Part shown: one piece after another, positions 1 to 8,488 of the stretch | Layout: each line of letters starts with the position of its first letter | Position numbering within the stretch: position 1 is the first letter of the stretch | Origin: JALYGK01 sp036259835 | GTDB lineage: Bacteria > Actinomycetota > UBA4738 | DNA: 19,773 nucleotides | Assembly: GCA_036259835.1 (NCBI GenBank) | Contig: DATABA010000138.1 | Location: 1 to 19,773, forward strand | Direction of reading: 5' to 3' | Position numbers and translations under genes: made by a program | Notes under the pieces: generated by a model | Seen by the model: only the letters and a program-made list of their open reading frames with translations | The model's database searches: none | Told to the model about the DNA's origin: nothing

Positions 1-390
1 GTCCTCGGTGTTGGCGAGCTCGGATTGAAGGGCGATGAAGTTCTCGTTCGCCCGAAGCTGCGGGTAGTTCTCGGCAACCGCGAACAGCTGCCGCAGTGCT
101 GCCACGAACGGACCTTCCGCGGCCGCCTGTTCGGCCGGGGAACCCGTGGTTCCTGCAGCGGCCGCACGTGCCCGCGTAACGTTCTCGAGTACCTCCCGTT
201 CGTGGCTTGCGTATCCCCTCACCGTCTCGACCAAGTTGGGGATGAGGTCGTACCGACGCCGCAGCTCAGTCTCAATGTTCGAAAACGAGCTCCGAATCTG
301 CGCACGCTGGCTGACGAACCGGTTGTACGAAACGATGCCGGCGATCACGACCAAGACGACGATGGCGAGAATGATCCAGAAGGCGGTCAC
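1..390 (-). CDS. LemA family membrane protein (3' end cut off by window edge)
   Basis: The visible 130 residues begin with a membrane segment (about residues 4-20, rich in I, V, L and A). They continue with the LemA signature: SSFSNIETELRRRYDLIPNL at 34-53, and AENYPQLRANENF at 106-118. These are the conserved landmarks of the LemA fold, an N-terminally anchored helical bundle; its biochemical role is not firmly known. The start is a GTG at 388-390, preceded by GGGAG at a normal distance on the minus strand. Family members are usually about 180-200 residues, so roughly the last third lies outside the window. It sits 46 bp downstream of the 226-aa gene, on the same strand, and could be co-transcribed with it. 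Family assignment is firm. Any functional link to the neighbours is unknown. Confidence 0.9.
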   Translation of the reverse strand, partial: MTAFWIILAIVVLVVIAGIVSYNRFVSQRAQIRSSFSNIETELRRRYDLIPNLVETVRGYASHEREVLENVTRARAAAAGTTGSPAEQAAAEGPFVAALRQLFAVAENYPQLRANENFIALQSELANTED

Positions 391-436
391 CGCTACTCCC
401 TTCGTGTTTGAAAAGCGGTTCTATCGAAGCGAAATC

Positions 437-1117
437 CTACGCTCCCGCCAATGCGTATTCGCGGAGAACCATTCGAGGCACACGGTCCCTAAAGCCCTTC
501 GCCAGCCCGAACAGCACTGGGAGTTCCCCCGGCCGAACACGGGGCATGATGAGCAGCATCTTCCGTCCGTAGACTTCGAACTCGACCGGATACCGCCGGG
601 CGACCTCCAGCAGCCACAGCATCATCCGCGTATCGAGAAACGCGTACGCGAACTCCCGGTCGGAGCAGGTGACCCTGTACGCCCGATTGAACGCTGCGGA
701 CTCCGGTCGGATCCGATCCAGTCCCAGGTCGTCGGCCACGCCCGCCAGCGGGTCCCGTTCGATCTTGAGGTACGGGAGCCAGGCCGGGACGGCAACGAAC
801 GCAAAGGTGAAGTGCTGCGCGATGCCCATGGCGGCTTCGAGCGGCCCGCGCTTCCCGGAATCGAACCAGAGCTCGCCCGCCTTGACGTCGACCCCTTTCC
901 AGGTACCCCACACGACGTTTTCACTGCGCGCTGAATCGGCGATGTTGAAGAGGTCGAAGGTGTGGTCGATCAGTCCGAGGAGATCGACCGGCGCGAACTG
1001 CAGTCCGAACTGGTGAGCGATTCGATCGAGCGCCTTTCGCCGGCGCCGGGTGAGCAGCCGATGTACGAAGCCGGGAAGGGCGAACAGCAGGCTGAGGCCT
1101 AGGAAAACCAGCTTCAC
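437..1117 (-). CDS. conserved hypothetical protein, 226 aa, N-terminal hydrophobic segment
   Basis: I do not recognise a named family. The protein opens with a hydrophobic stretch (residues 3-18) followed by an Arg/Lys cluster (RRRRK, 24-28), which suggests a membrane anchor with the rest in the cytoplasm. The body contains NVVWGTWKGVDVKAGELWF, then SAAFNRAYRVTCSDREFAYAFLD, and ends with AKGFRDRVPRMVLREY. From memory this looks like actinobacterial hypothetical proteins that read EFNR...DRRFA...LLD...WLL, but no function is known to me. The start is GTG at 1115-1117. No Shine-Dalgarno sequence precedes it on the minus strand, so the start is less certain than the frame. It lies 60 bp downstream of the clpB stop, with no convincing terminator between, so heat-shock read-through is possible. 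Confidence 0.7.
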   Translation of the reverse strand: MKLVFLGLSLLFALPGFVHRLLTRRRRKALDRIAHQFGLQFAPVDLLGLIDHTFDLFNIADSARSENVVWGTWKGVDVKAGELWFDSGKRGPLEAAMGIAQHFTFAFVAVPAWLPYLKIERDPLAGVADDLGLDRIRPESAAFNRAYRVTCSDREFAYAFLDTRMMLWLLEVARRYPVEFEVYGRKMLLIMPRVRPGELPVLFGLAKGFRDRVPRMVLREYALAGA

Positions 1118-1177
1118 ACAGGAGGTATCGGCCGAACCAACCCGGCGATGAGCGGGGTACCTCGGTGGGCCTGTGCC

Positions 1178-3775
1178 CTACGCCGCTGTGGCAGGCTGTG
1201 GTACTCGGAACTCCAGGGCTGCGGGCCCGCGGTCGATCTCGACCGCGTCGCCCTCACGGAATTCGCCGGAGAGCACCTTCATCGCCAGGACGTCCTGGAT
1301 CTCCCGTTGGATCAGCCGCTTGAGCGGCCGCGCCCCGTAGTTCGGGTCGTAACCCTTCTCCGCGAGATACTCGCGAGCCGCCTCCGTGAGGGTGACCGAG
1401 AGCTTGCGGTCGGCCAGCCGCTGTTGGAGGAGCCGCAGCTGAATGTCGACGATGCCGGCGATCTCGTCCTTGTCCAGCGGGTGGAACACGATGATCTCGT
1501 CCACTCGGTTCAGGAACTCAGGCCGGAAGGTGGCGCGGACCTCCGATAGCACCTTCTCCTTCTGCTCTTCCCAGGCGACCCACGACTCGTTGAAGGCGGG
1601 GCTTCCCAGGTTCGACGTCATGACAATGACCGTGTTGCGAAAGTCGACCGTGCGGCCCTGCCCGTCGGTGAGCCGGCCATCGTCCAGCAGCTGGAGCAGC
1701 ACGTTGAACGCGTCCTGATGCGCCTTCTCGATTTCGTCGAGAAGGATCACTGAGTACGGCCGGCGCCGAACGGCCTCGGTGAGTTGGCCTCCCTCTTCAT
1801 ATCCGACGTAGCCGGGCGGCGCGCCGATCAAGCGCGACACCGTGTGCCGCTCCTGATACTCGCTCATGTCGATCCGGACCATGGCCCGCTCGTCATCGAA
1901 CAGGAACTCCGCCAGCGCCCTGGCCAGTTCCGTCTTCCCGACACCGGTCGGGCCGAGGAAGATGAAGGAACCGATGGGGCGGTTGGGATCGGAGAGACCG
2001 GCTCTGGCGCGCCGAATGGCGTTCGACACGGCCTCCACGGCCTCGTGTTGCCCGACCACGCGCTGGTGCAGGCCTTCCTCCATGCGGACCAGCTTCTGCA
2101 CCTCACCTTCGATGAGCTTTGCAACCGGGATGCCGGTCCACTTCGAGACGACTTCGGCGATGTCTTCCTCGTCGACCTCTTCTTTAAGCATCTTCTGGTC
2201 CGACTGAAAGCTCGCCAGTTCCTCGTTTGCCTCGTCGAGCTGGCGCTGCAACGAAACCAGCTTCCCGTAGCGGAGTTCAGCGGCCCGTTCGAGCTGGCCG
2301 TCTCGTTCCGCTCGCTCAGCTTCGGTTCGAGTGTTCTCGATGTCCGACTTGAACGAACGGATCCGGTCGATGACTTCTTTCTCCTGCTGCCAGTGAGCCT
2401 TCATGCCGGAAGACCGCTCCTGCAGGTCGGCGAGCTCCTGCTCGAGCCGCTCCAGGCGCTCCTTCGACGCCGTGTCCGTTTCCTTTTTCAGCGCGGCGCG
2501 TTCGATCTCGAGCTGCTTCACCCGCCGCTCCACCTCGTCGATCTCCATCGGCATTGAGTCGATCTCGATTCGAAGTCGGCTGGCCGCCTCGTCGATGAGG
2601 TCGATGGCCTTGTCGGGAAGGAACCGTCCGGTGACGTAGCGATTAGCCAGGATCGCTGCGGCAACCAGCGCGGCGTCCTGGATTCGCACGCCGTGGTGAA
2701 CCTCGTAGCGCTCCTTCAAACCTCGAAGGATCGCGATGGTGTCTTCCACCGACGGTTCGCCGACCAGGATGGGTTGGAACCGACGCTCCAGCGCCGGATC
2801 CTTCTCGACGTGCTTTCGGTATTCGTCCAGCGTGGTCGCGCCGATGGCCCGAAGCTCACCCCGAGCGAGCATCGGCTTGATCATGTTCCCGGCGTCCATG
2901 GCGCCCTCGGCGGCTCCCGCGCCAACGATCGTGTGGAGCTCGTCGATGAAGGTGATGATCTGCCCTTCGCTCTCGGCGATCTCTCGCAGGACGGCCTTGA
3001 ACCGCTCTTCGAACTCCCCTCGGTATTTGGTTCCGGCGACCAGGGCACCCATGTCCAGCTGAACGACTCGCTTGTCCTTCAGGCCGTCGGGGACGTCGCC
3101 GGCGACAACGCGCTGGGCAAGGCCTTCCACGATCGCGGTCTTGCCCACGCCGGGTTCGCCGATGAGGACAGGGTTGTTCTTGGTTCGTCGCGACAGTACC
3201 TGGATCACGCGTCGGATCTCGTCATCGCGGCCGATGACGGGGTCGAGCTTGCCCTTGCCGGCGAGATCGGTCAGGTCGCGCCCGTAACGCTCGAGCGCCT
3301 GGTACTTGTCCTCCGGCGTTGGATCCGTGACTCGCTGCCGGCCGCGGATCTCCACCAGCGCGTTGAGAACCGCGTCGCGCGTGACGCCCGCGTCCTTCAG
3401 GAGCCGGGCGATGTCGCGATCGGTCTCCATGAGCGCGAGGAACAGGTGCTCGGTCGAGACGTACTCGTCGGTGAGCTCCTGTGCCTCGCCAAGGGCTCGG
3501 TCCAACACGCTGCTGGTCTGGCGGGAAAGGTAGATTTCCTGCTGGGGTCCGTAGACGTTCGGAATGCGCTCCAGGAGTTGTTCGGTTCGGTCGCGGAGAG
3601 CACGGGGGGACTGCTGGAGTCGCTGGAGCAGCGGGTACACGACGCCTTCGGCGTCGGACAGCAGCGCGAACAGGACGTGCGCGGGTTCCACGAGCTGATG
3701 GTTCCGCCCGCGGGCCTGCTCTTGCGCCGCCTGGAGCGCTTCCTGCGATTTGAGAGTCAGCTTGTTCAGGTCCAT
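1178..3775 (-). CDS. clpB: ClpB disaggregase (Hsp100 AAA+ ATPase)
   Basis: ClpB threads aggregated proteins through its hexameric pore and works with DnaK/DnaJ/GrpE to refold them in the cytoplasm. The 865-aa length is typical. Order of parts: Clp N-domain (about 1-145); first AAA+ module with Walker A GEPGVGKT (206-213), Walker B around 273-280 and pore loop GTKYRGEFEER (248-258); a coiled-coil middle domain (about 405-530) that distinguishes ClpB from ClpA/ClpC; and second AAA+ module with Walker A GPTGVGKT (608-615), pore loop GYVGYEEGG (655-663) and Walker B VILLDEIEKA (676-685). All key residues are intact. The ATG at 3773-3775 follows AGGA at usable spacing. Only 30 bp separate it from the hspR stop, so it is the last gene of the HspR-controlled operon and should be heat-induced with it. 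Confidence 0.97.
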   Translation of the reverse strand: MDLNKLTLKSQEALQAAQEQARGRNHQLVEPAHVLFALLSDAEGVVYPLLQRLQQSPRALRDRTEQLLERIPNVYGPQQEIYLSRQTSSVLDRALGEAQELTDEYVSTEHLFLALMETDRDIARLLKDAGVTRDAVLNALVEIRGRQRVTDPTPEDKYQALERYGRDLTDLAGKGKLDPVIGRDDEIRRVIQVLSRRTKNNPVLIGEPGVGKTAIVEGLAQRVVAGDVPDGLKDKRVVQLDMGALVAGTKYRGEFEERFKAVLREIAESEGQIITFIDELHTIVGAGAAEGAMDAGNMIKPMLARGELRAIGATTLDEYRKHVEKDPALERRFQPILVGEPSVEDTIAILRGLKERYEVHHGVRIQDAALVAAAILANRYVTGRFLPDKAIDLIDEAASRLRIEIDSMPMEIDEVERRVKQLEIERAALKKETDTASKERLERLEQELADLQERSSGMKAHWQQEKEVIDRIRSFKSDIENTRTEAERAERDGQLERAAELRYGKLVSLQRQLDEANEELASFQSDQKMLKEEVDEEDIAEVVSKWTGIPVAKLIEGEVQKLVRMEEGLHQRVVGQHEAVEAVSNAIRRARAGLSDPNRPIGSFIFLGPTGVGKTELARALAEFLFDDERAMVRIDMSEYQERHTVSRLIGAPPGYVGYEEGGQLTEAVRRRPYSVILLDEIEKAHQDAFNVLLQLLDDGRLTDGQGRTVDFRNTVIVMTSNLGSPAFNESWVAWEEQKEKVLSEVRATFRPEFLNRVDEIIVFHPLDKDEIAGIVDIQLRLLQQRLADRKLSVTLTEAAREYLAEKGYDPNYGARPLKRLIQREIQDVLAMKVLSGEFREGDAVEIDRGPAALEFRVPQPATAA

Positions 3776-3805
3776 CTCATTCCTATAAACGCACTCGTGG
3801 CCGTG

Positions 3806-4270
3806 TCAGCTTCCCGGTCCGACCGCGATCGGGCCCCGCCTCTCATTCGGCCGAACCTGAAGACGGAGCCGCCTGATCGTCGAGACCGGAACGATCTCGG
3901 TCCCTCGCGGCTGCGTTCGCCCGGCTTCGTCCTGTGTTCGGTGCCGAGCCCGCTCGAGCTCGCGGTCCATCCTCTGCAGCTGGCGTCGCAACCGGTCGAG
4001 CTCGTTCTCGAGATCCACGATCATCTTCACGCCAGCCAGGTTGACGCCGTGCTCCTGCGTAAGGCGCTGGATCATCCGGAGGCGCTCGATGTCGCGGTTG
4101 GAATACCGGCGGGTGTTTCCCGCGGTCCGAGCCGGAGACAGCAGACCCTTCCGCTCGTAGATGCGAAGCGTCTGAGGATGGACGCCGGCAAGCTCTGCAG
4201 CAATGCTGATGATGTACAGGGCCCGGTCCTCCGAGTTCCCCCGTCGGTCGCCCTGTCGTCGCATCGCCAT
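3806..4270 (-). CDS. hspR: HspR, MerR-family heat-shock repressor
   Basis: The N-terminal helix-turn-helix of the MerR type reads YIISIAAELAGVHPQTLRIY, then ERKGLLSPARTAGNTRRYS, followed by NLAGVKMIVDLENELDRLRRQ, the usual start of the dimerising coiled coil. This matches actinobacterial HspR closely. In Streptomyces and Mycobacterium HspR binds HAIR inverted repeats and needs DnaK as co-repressor; such a repeat is present at the dnaK promoter here. Three in-frame ATGs occur at 4276, 4270 and 4264 (minus-strand 5' ends). A strong AAAGGAGG ends directly against the first, leaving no spacing, and lies 6 nt before the second, so I chose 4270. The dnaJ stop is only about 16 bp upstream. The basic tail after about residue 105 is not conserved. 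Confidence 0.93.
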   Translation of the reverse strand: MAMRRQGDRRGNSEDRALYIISIAAELAGVHPQTLRIYERKGLLSPARTAGNTRRYSNRDIERLRMIQRLTQEHGVNLAGVKMIVDLENELDRLRRQLQRMDRELERARHRTQDEAGRTQPRGTEIVPVSTIRRLRLQVRPNERRGPIAVGPGS

Positions 4271-4286
4271 GCTCATCCTCCTTTGA

Positions 4287-5447
4287 TCAGGCCTCGACGC
4301 CGAGTCGCTTCCTCGGCGACTCGCGCTGAACCTCCTGCAGTCGGGACAGGATTTCCTTCTCCTCCTTCGAAAGCTTCTGTGGAACGTCGACCTGAACGGT
4401 GACGAGCAAGTCGCCGGCGCCGCCCTTCGCCTTGGGAGCGCCCTTGCCGCGAACGCGGAACGTCTTGCCAGACGCTGTTCCGGCCGGGATCTTCAGCGTG
4501 ACCGGCCCGTTCAACGTGGGTACGCGCAGGTTCGCCCCGAGAGCCGCCTCGGCGAACGTCACGGGTACCTGGACGGTCAGATCGGAATCCCGGCGTCCAA
4601 ACACCGGATGCGGAGCGACTCGAACGACGACGAAGAGGTCGCCGGGCTTCGACCCCGGAGGTCCGGCCTCCCCACGCGCCCTCACTCGGATCCGTTGTCC
4701 GTCCTTTACCCCTGGAGGGACCCGCACCGAGAACTCCCTCGTTGTCCGAACGCTTCCGGACCCTCCGCACCGCTTGCAGGGATGCTCGATGATCTGTCCC
4801 GTTCCACCACAGCGAGGGCACGACCTGGACATCGAGAAGAAGCCCTGGTTCTCTGCGACGGTCCCGGTGCCCTGGCACTGCGGACATACGTCCGGAGCGG
4901 TTCCCGGTTCGGCGCCCGACCCCTTGCAGGCTGGACATTGCGCCGGCCCCTGGATTCGCAGGGGAACGGTCACGCCGCGGAGCGCGTCCTCGAACTCGAC
5001 CCGGATCTCCGTCTGAAGATCGGCTCCGCGGGTTCCCTGTCGGGTTCCGCCCCTTCCGCCTCGCCCACCGAACACGTCGAACAGGTCCCCGAGATCCCCG
5101 ATGTCGCCGAACCCGCCGAACCCTTCGGCGCCGAACGGAAACCCCGCTCCCGGCCGGGCCCGCGTACCACCCGGCGCGCCCCGAAAGCCGCCGAAGCCGG
5201 AAGCCGCCATGTCGCGGACCCGGTCGTACTGCTCCCGCTTTTCCGGATCGCCGAGGACGTCGTAGGCGGCGGAGATCTCCTTGAACCGCTCTTCTGCTTC
5301 CTTGTTGCCCCGGTTTGCGTCGGGGTGCCACTTCTGGGCGAGACGGCGGTAGGCCTTCTTTACCTCGGCGGCCGAAGCGTTCTTCGGAACGCCGAGCGTC
5401 TTGTAGTAGTCCTTGTCGAACCACTCCTGCCTGATGTCGCCGTTCAT
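4287..5447 (-). CDS. dnaJ: DnaJ (type I Hsp40) co-chaperone
   Basis: DnaJ stimulates the DnaK ATPase and delivers unfolded substrates. The 386 residues show the full type I layout: J-domain (about 13-76) with the essential HPD at 41-43; a Gly/Phe-rich linker (about 84-135); a zinc-binding domain with four CxxCxGxG motifs starting at C171, C188, C210 and C224; then two beta-sandwich substrate-binding domains. Zinc ligands are all present. Start ATG 5445-5447 is preceded by AGAGAGG about 6 nt upstream. It follows the grpE stop by 15 bp and precedes hspR, the standard actinobacterial order. The N-terminus is slightly extended before the J-domain (MNGDIRQEWFDKDYY), which is also common in actinobacterial DnaJ1. 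Confidence 0.97.
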   Translation of the reverse strand: MNGDIRQEWFDKDYYKTLGVPKNASAAEVKKAYRRLAQKWHPDANRGNKEAEERFKEISAAYDVLGDPEKREQYDRVRDMAASGFGGFRGAPGGTRARPGAGFPFGAEGFGGFGDIGDLGDLFDVFGGRGGRGGTRQGTRGADLQTEIRVEFEDALRGVTVPLRIQGPAQCPACKGSGAEPGTAPDVCPQCQGTGTVAENQGFFSMSRSCPRCGGTGQIIEHPCKRCGGSGSVRTTREFSVRVPPGVKDGQRIRVRARGEAGPPGSKPGDLFVVVRVAPHPVFGRRDSDLTVQVPVTFAEAALGANLRVPTLNGPVTLKIPAGTASGKTFRVRGKGAPKAKGGAGDLLVTVQVDVPQKLSKEEKEILSRLQEVQRESPRKRLGVEA

Positions 5448-5462
5448 GCCGGGCCTCTCTGG

Positions 5463-6137
5463 CTACTTCCGAACCACCTTGACGCCGGCGGGGCGGATGA
5501 CCCTGCCCCTCAGCGTGTACCCGGGCCGCAGCACGTCTGCAACGAACGGATCGCCATCCGTGTCGCCCAACTGCATCAATGCCTCGTGAAGCGAAGGATC
5601 GAACGGCTTTCCCTCCGCTTCGATCTTCTCCACGCCTTCACCCCGAAGGGTCTCGAGCAGCTTGGCGTATACGAGCTCGACGCCGTGGAGGAACTTCTCG
5701 AAGTCCGGTTTTTGCTCCGCGGCGATCAAGGCAAGGTCGAACTCGTCCAGAACCTCGAGGAGCCGCCGGACCAGCGGCTCGGCCGCCATCTCCACCGCTC
5801 GGGTTTGCTCCTTCAGAACGCGTTTGCGGTAGTTGTCGAAGTCGGCGGCCATTCGCTGCAGGTGCTCGCGAAGCTCCGCGACCTCGCGAGCCTGCGGCTC
5901 GGCGTTCGCCGGGGGCGCTTCATTCCTTCGGCTCGCTTCGCTCGCCTCAGATCCCCGGCTCTCCCCGATCGTCGACTCCAAGTCGGCGCTGGTCGCTCGC
6001 CCGCTTGGCTCGCCGGCGGCGGCCTGAGCCACACGCTTCTCCGTCGACTCCTCGTCGGCGGAGACGCGGCGGCGGTCGGTTACTTTGACCTTGCGCGGCC
6101 CTGTCTTCTCGGTTTCTTCCCGTTGCTTCTCGCTCAT
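5463..6137 (-). CDS. grpE: GrpE nucleotide exchange factor for DnaK
   Basis: GrpE releases ADP from DnaK. The conserved part starts near residue 85: a long coiled coil with ELREHLQRMAADFDNYRKRV (88-107), followed by PLVRRLLEVLDEFDLAL, GVELVYAKL and the C-terminal beta domain containing HEAL (184-187) and VLRPGYTLRGRVIRPAGVKV (202-221). The first 80 residues are polar, low-complexity and probably disordered. They include a short repetitive stretch (RGSEASEASR, 61-70) encoded by a mirror-repeat DNA segment. The ATG at 6135-6137 lacks a clear Shine-Dalgarno sequence at normal spacing, so translation may depend on termination of hsp20, whose stop is 12 bp upstream. Identity is firm; the exact start is moderately firm. 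Confidence 0.95.
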   Translation of the reverse strand: MSEKQREETEKTGPRKVKVTDRRRVSADEESTEKRVAQAAAGEPSGRATSADLESTIGESRGSEASEASRRNEAPPANAEPQAREVAELREHLQRMAADFDNYRKRVLKEQTRAVEMAAEPLVRRLLEVLDEFDLALIAAEQKPDFEKFLHGVELVYAKLLETLRGEGVEKIEAEGKPFDPSLHEALMQLGDTDGDPFVADVLRPGYTLRGRVIRPAGVKVVRK

Positions 6138-6149
6138 CGGTGCTTGCTC

Positions 6150-6596
6150 TTATCCCTTGGCCTTGACGGTGATCTTCTTGGGCTTGGCCTCTTCCGCCTT
6201 GGGAACGTCGATGGTCAGAACCCCACGATCGAATCCCGCCTCGATGGCGTTCGCGTTCGCCGTGTGCGGCAGCGAAAGCGACCTGGCGAAGGGTCCGTAG
6301 CGACGTTCCACGCGAAGAAACGACTCCTCCGGAACGTCCCGGTAGAAGGCACGCTCGCCGCGAATCGTCAGCGTGGAGTCCTCCACCGAGACCTCAACGG
6401 AATCTGGGTCGACGCCGGCCAACTCGACGTTGACCACGAACCGGTCCTTCGTCTCATAGATGTCCAGAGGCGGCAGCCACGCAGCTCCTGTCGAACCTGA
6501 CTCCTCGGCGCCTCCATACGTGCGGCCGAACAGACGGTTCAGCTCGTTTTGAATCGACATGAGGTCCCGGAATGGATCCCACCTGGAAATGACCAT
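6150..6596 (-). CDS. Hsp20/alpha-crystallin small heat-shock protein
   Basis: This is a small holdase that binds unfolding proteins without ATP and passes them to DnaK and ClpB. The 148 residues contain an N-terminal arm starting MVISRWDPFRDLMSIQNELN, a typical bacterial class A opening. The alpha-crystallin domain (about 40-135) includes VNVELAGVDPDSVEVSVED and the hallmark GVLTIDVPK at 125-133. The short tail has an ITV that may serve as the C-terminal I-x-I anchor. Its ATG shares one base with the dnaK stop (TGATG), and a GGAGG lies within the end of dnaK about 9 nt upstream, so its translation should be coupled to dnaK. Placement between dnaK and grpE is unusual compared with the common actinobacterial operon. 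Confidence 0.95.
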   Translation of the reverse strand: MVISRWDPFRDLMSIQNELNRLFGRTYGGAEESGSTGAAWLPPLDIYETKDRFVVNVELAGVDPDSVEVSVEDSTLTIRGERAFYRDVPEESFLRVERRYGPFARSLSLPHTANANAIEAGFDRGVLTIDVPKAEEAKPKKITVKAKG

Positions 6597-8476
6597 CAGG
6601 AAGCACCTCCTTCGTCCACGATCTCGCCCTCGACAACGTCACCGTCACCGGATTCACCGCTCGCCTGCGGACCGGTTTGCGGTCCGGGCTCCGATCCGCC
6701 ACCGGCGGCCGCGGCCTGGGCCCCCTGCTGTTGCTGGCCGGCGTACATGACCTGGCCCACGCGCTGAAAGGCCTGCATGAGCGAATCGGTCGTCGACTTG
6801 ATTCGCTCCATGTCGTCGCCCTTGAGTGCCTCCCGGACCTCGTCCGTAGTCGTCTTCAGGACGTCCCGGTCTTCGGCCGGCATCCGATCGCCGTATTCGT
6901 TGAGCGCCTTGTCCACCTGGTAGACCAAGTTGTCGGCGTTGTTTCGCGTCTCCGCCGCCTCACGCCGCTTGCGGTCCTCGTCCGCGAACTTCTCCGCGTC
7001 AACGACCATGCGATCGATGTCTTCCTTGGAGAGCGCCGTCCCGCCGGTGATCGTCATCTGCTGCTCCTTGCTCGTGGCAAGGTCCTTCGCGGAAACGTTC
7101 ACGATGCCGTTGGCGTCGATGTCGAAGGCGACCTCGATCTGCGGCATGCCTCTCGGCGCCGGCGGAATCCCCATGAGGTGGAACTTTCCGAGCGAGCGGA
7201 CGCCCGGTGAGAACACCGTCTCGGCCTCACCCTGCAGCACGTGAACCTCGACCGTGGTCTGGTTGTCGTCCGCTGTGGTGAAGATCTCGCTTCTCCGAGT
7301 CGGAATGGTGGTGTTGCGCTCGATCAGCTTGGTGAAGATTCCGCCCTTGGTCTCCACACCCAGCGACAACGGCGTGACGTCCAGAAGCAGAATGTCCTTC
7401 ACGTCACCCTTGAGCACACCGGCCTGGATGGCGGCTCCGACCGAAACCACCTCATCCGGGTTGACGCCCTTGTGCGGATCCTTGCCACCGGTGAGCCCGC
7501 GAACCAGGTCCTGGATCATGGGCATTCGGGTGGCGCCGCCGACCAAGATGATGTGGTCGATCGCCGAGACATCCTTCCCCCAGTCCTTCACCGCCTGCTG
7601 GAAAGGCCCCTTGCACGCCTCGACCAGGTCCTCCGTCATTCGCTCGAACTCCGAGCGAGTGAGCTTCATCTCCAGGTGAAGCGGACCCTCCGCGGTCGCC
7701 GTGACGAAGGGCAGGTTGATCGTTGTCTCCATGACCTGCGACAGCTCGATCTTCGCCTTCTCCGCGGCTTCCTTCAGCCGCTGCATCGCCATCCGGTCCT
7801 TGGAGAGATCCACCCCGTGCGCGTTCTTGAACTCCTTCACCAGCCAGTCGATGATCCGCTGGTCCCAGTCGTCCCCGCCAAGATTGGTGTTCCCGGCGGT
7901 GGCCTTCACCTCGAACACGCCCTCACCAATCTCCAGGAGCGACACGTCGAAGGTGCCTCCTCCCAGGTCGAACACCAGAATCGTCTGGTCGTGTTGCTTG
8001 TCGAGCCCGTACGCCAGTGAGGCGGCCGTCGGCTCGTTGATGATTCGGAGGACCTCGAGCCCGGCGATCTGCCCGGCCTCCTTCGTGGCCTGGCGCTGCG
8101 CGTCATCGAAGTAGGCGGGAACGGTGATGACTGCCTGGGTCACCTTGTCGCCCAGGTACGCCTCCGCGTCCCGCTTAAGCTTTCCGAGGATCTGGGCCGA
8201 GATCTCTTGCGGCGTCCACTTCTTGCCGTCGATGTCGAGCGACCAGTCCTTGCGACCCATCTGCCGCTTGATCGAACGGATGGTCCGGTCGGGATTGGTG
8301 ATCGCCTGACGCTTGGCCACCTCACCGACCAGGATTTCCCCGGTCTTCGCGAATGCGACGACCGAAGGAGTGATCCTGGAACCTTCGGCATTCGGCACGA
8401 CGACTGGTTCGCCGGCCTCCAATACGGAGACCACCGAGTTCGTCGTTCCGAGGTCGATTCCAACAGCTCTAGGCAT
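6596..8476 (-). CDS. dnaK: DnaK (Hsp70) chaperone
   Basis: DnaK is the ATP-driven central chaperone, and in this lineage also the co-repressor of HspR. The 626-aa product begins MPRAVGIDLGTTNSVV, the Hsp70 phosphate-1 motif. It also has FDLGGGTFDVSLLEIG, GGDDWDQR, ILVGGATRMP and the linker DILLLDVTPLSLG, followed by the substrate-binding domain and an alpha-helical lid with an acidic Gly/Gln-rich tail. GGDDWDQR is typical of actinobacterial DnaK. The frame stays open upstream to 8650, but I chose the ATG at 8474-8476. It starts the conserved sequence, has GGGAGGA 6-7 nt before it (plus-strand 8482-8488), and lies downstream of the HspR-type promoter, which the longer reading would place inside the gene. 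This is the first gene of the operon. Confidence 0.98.
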   Translation of the reverse strand: MPRAVGIDLGTTNSVVSVLEAGEPVVVPNAEGSRITPSVVAFAKTGEILVGEVAKRQAITNPDRTIRSIKRQMGRKDWSLDIDGKKWTPQEISAQILGKLKRDAEAYLGDKVTQAVITVPAYFDDAQRQATKEAGQIAGLEVLRIINEPTAASLAYGLDKQHDQTILVFDLGGGTFDVSLLEIGEGVFEVKATAGNTNLGGDDWDQRIIDWLVKEFKNAHGVDLSKDRMAMQRLKEAAEKAKIELSQVMETTINLPFVTATAEGPLHLEMKLTRSEFERMTEDLVEACKGPFQQAVKDWGKDVSAIDHIILVGGATRMPMIQDLVRGLTGGKDPHKGVNPDEVVSVGAAIQAGVLKGDVKDILLLDVTPLSLGVETKGGIFTKLIERNTTIPTRRSEIFTTADDNQTTVEVHVLQGEAETVFSPGVRSLGKFHLMGIPPAPRGMPQIEVAFDIDANGIVNVSAKDLATSKEQQMTITGGTALSKEDIDRMVVDAEKFADEDRKRREAAETRNNADNLVYQVDKALNEYGDRMPAEDRDVLKTTTDEVREALKGDDMERIKSTTDSLMQAFQRVGQVMYAGQQQQGAQAAAAGGGSEPGPQTGPQASGESGDGDVVEGEIVDEGGAS

Positions 8477-8488
8477 GGATGTCCTCCC

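Noticed and set aside
1122..1163. GAGGTA/TACCTC inverted repeat after clpB as a terminator
   Set aside because: The arms are only 6 bp, the loop is about 30 nt and there is no T-run.
2693..4402. 569-codon plus-strand open frame over clpB and hspR
   Set aside because: It is the antisense of two strongly recognised genes; long shadows are common at this GC content.
4608..6500. 630-codon plus-strand open frame over dnaJ, grpE and hsp20
   Set aside because: It is antisense to three recognised chaperone genes and shows no domain of its own.
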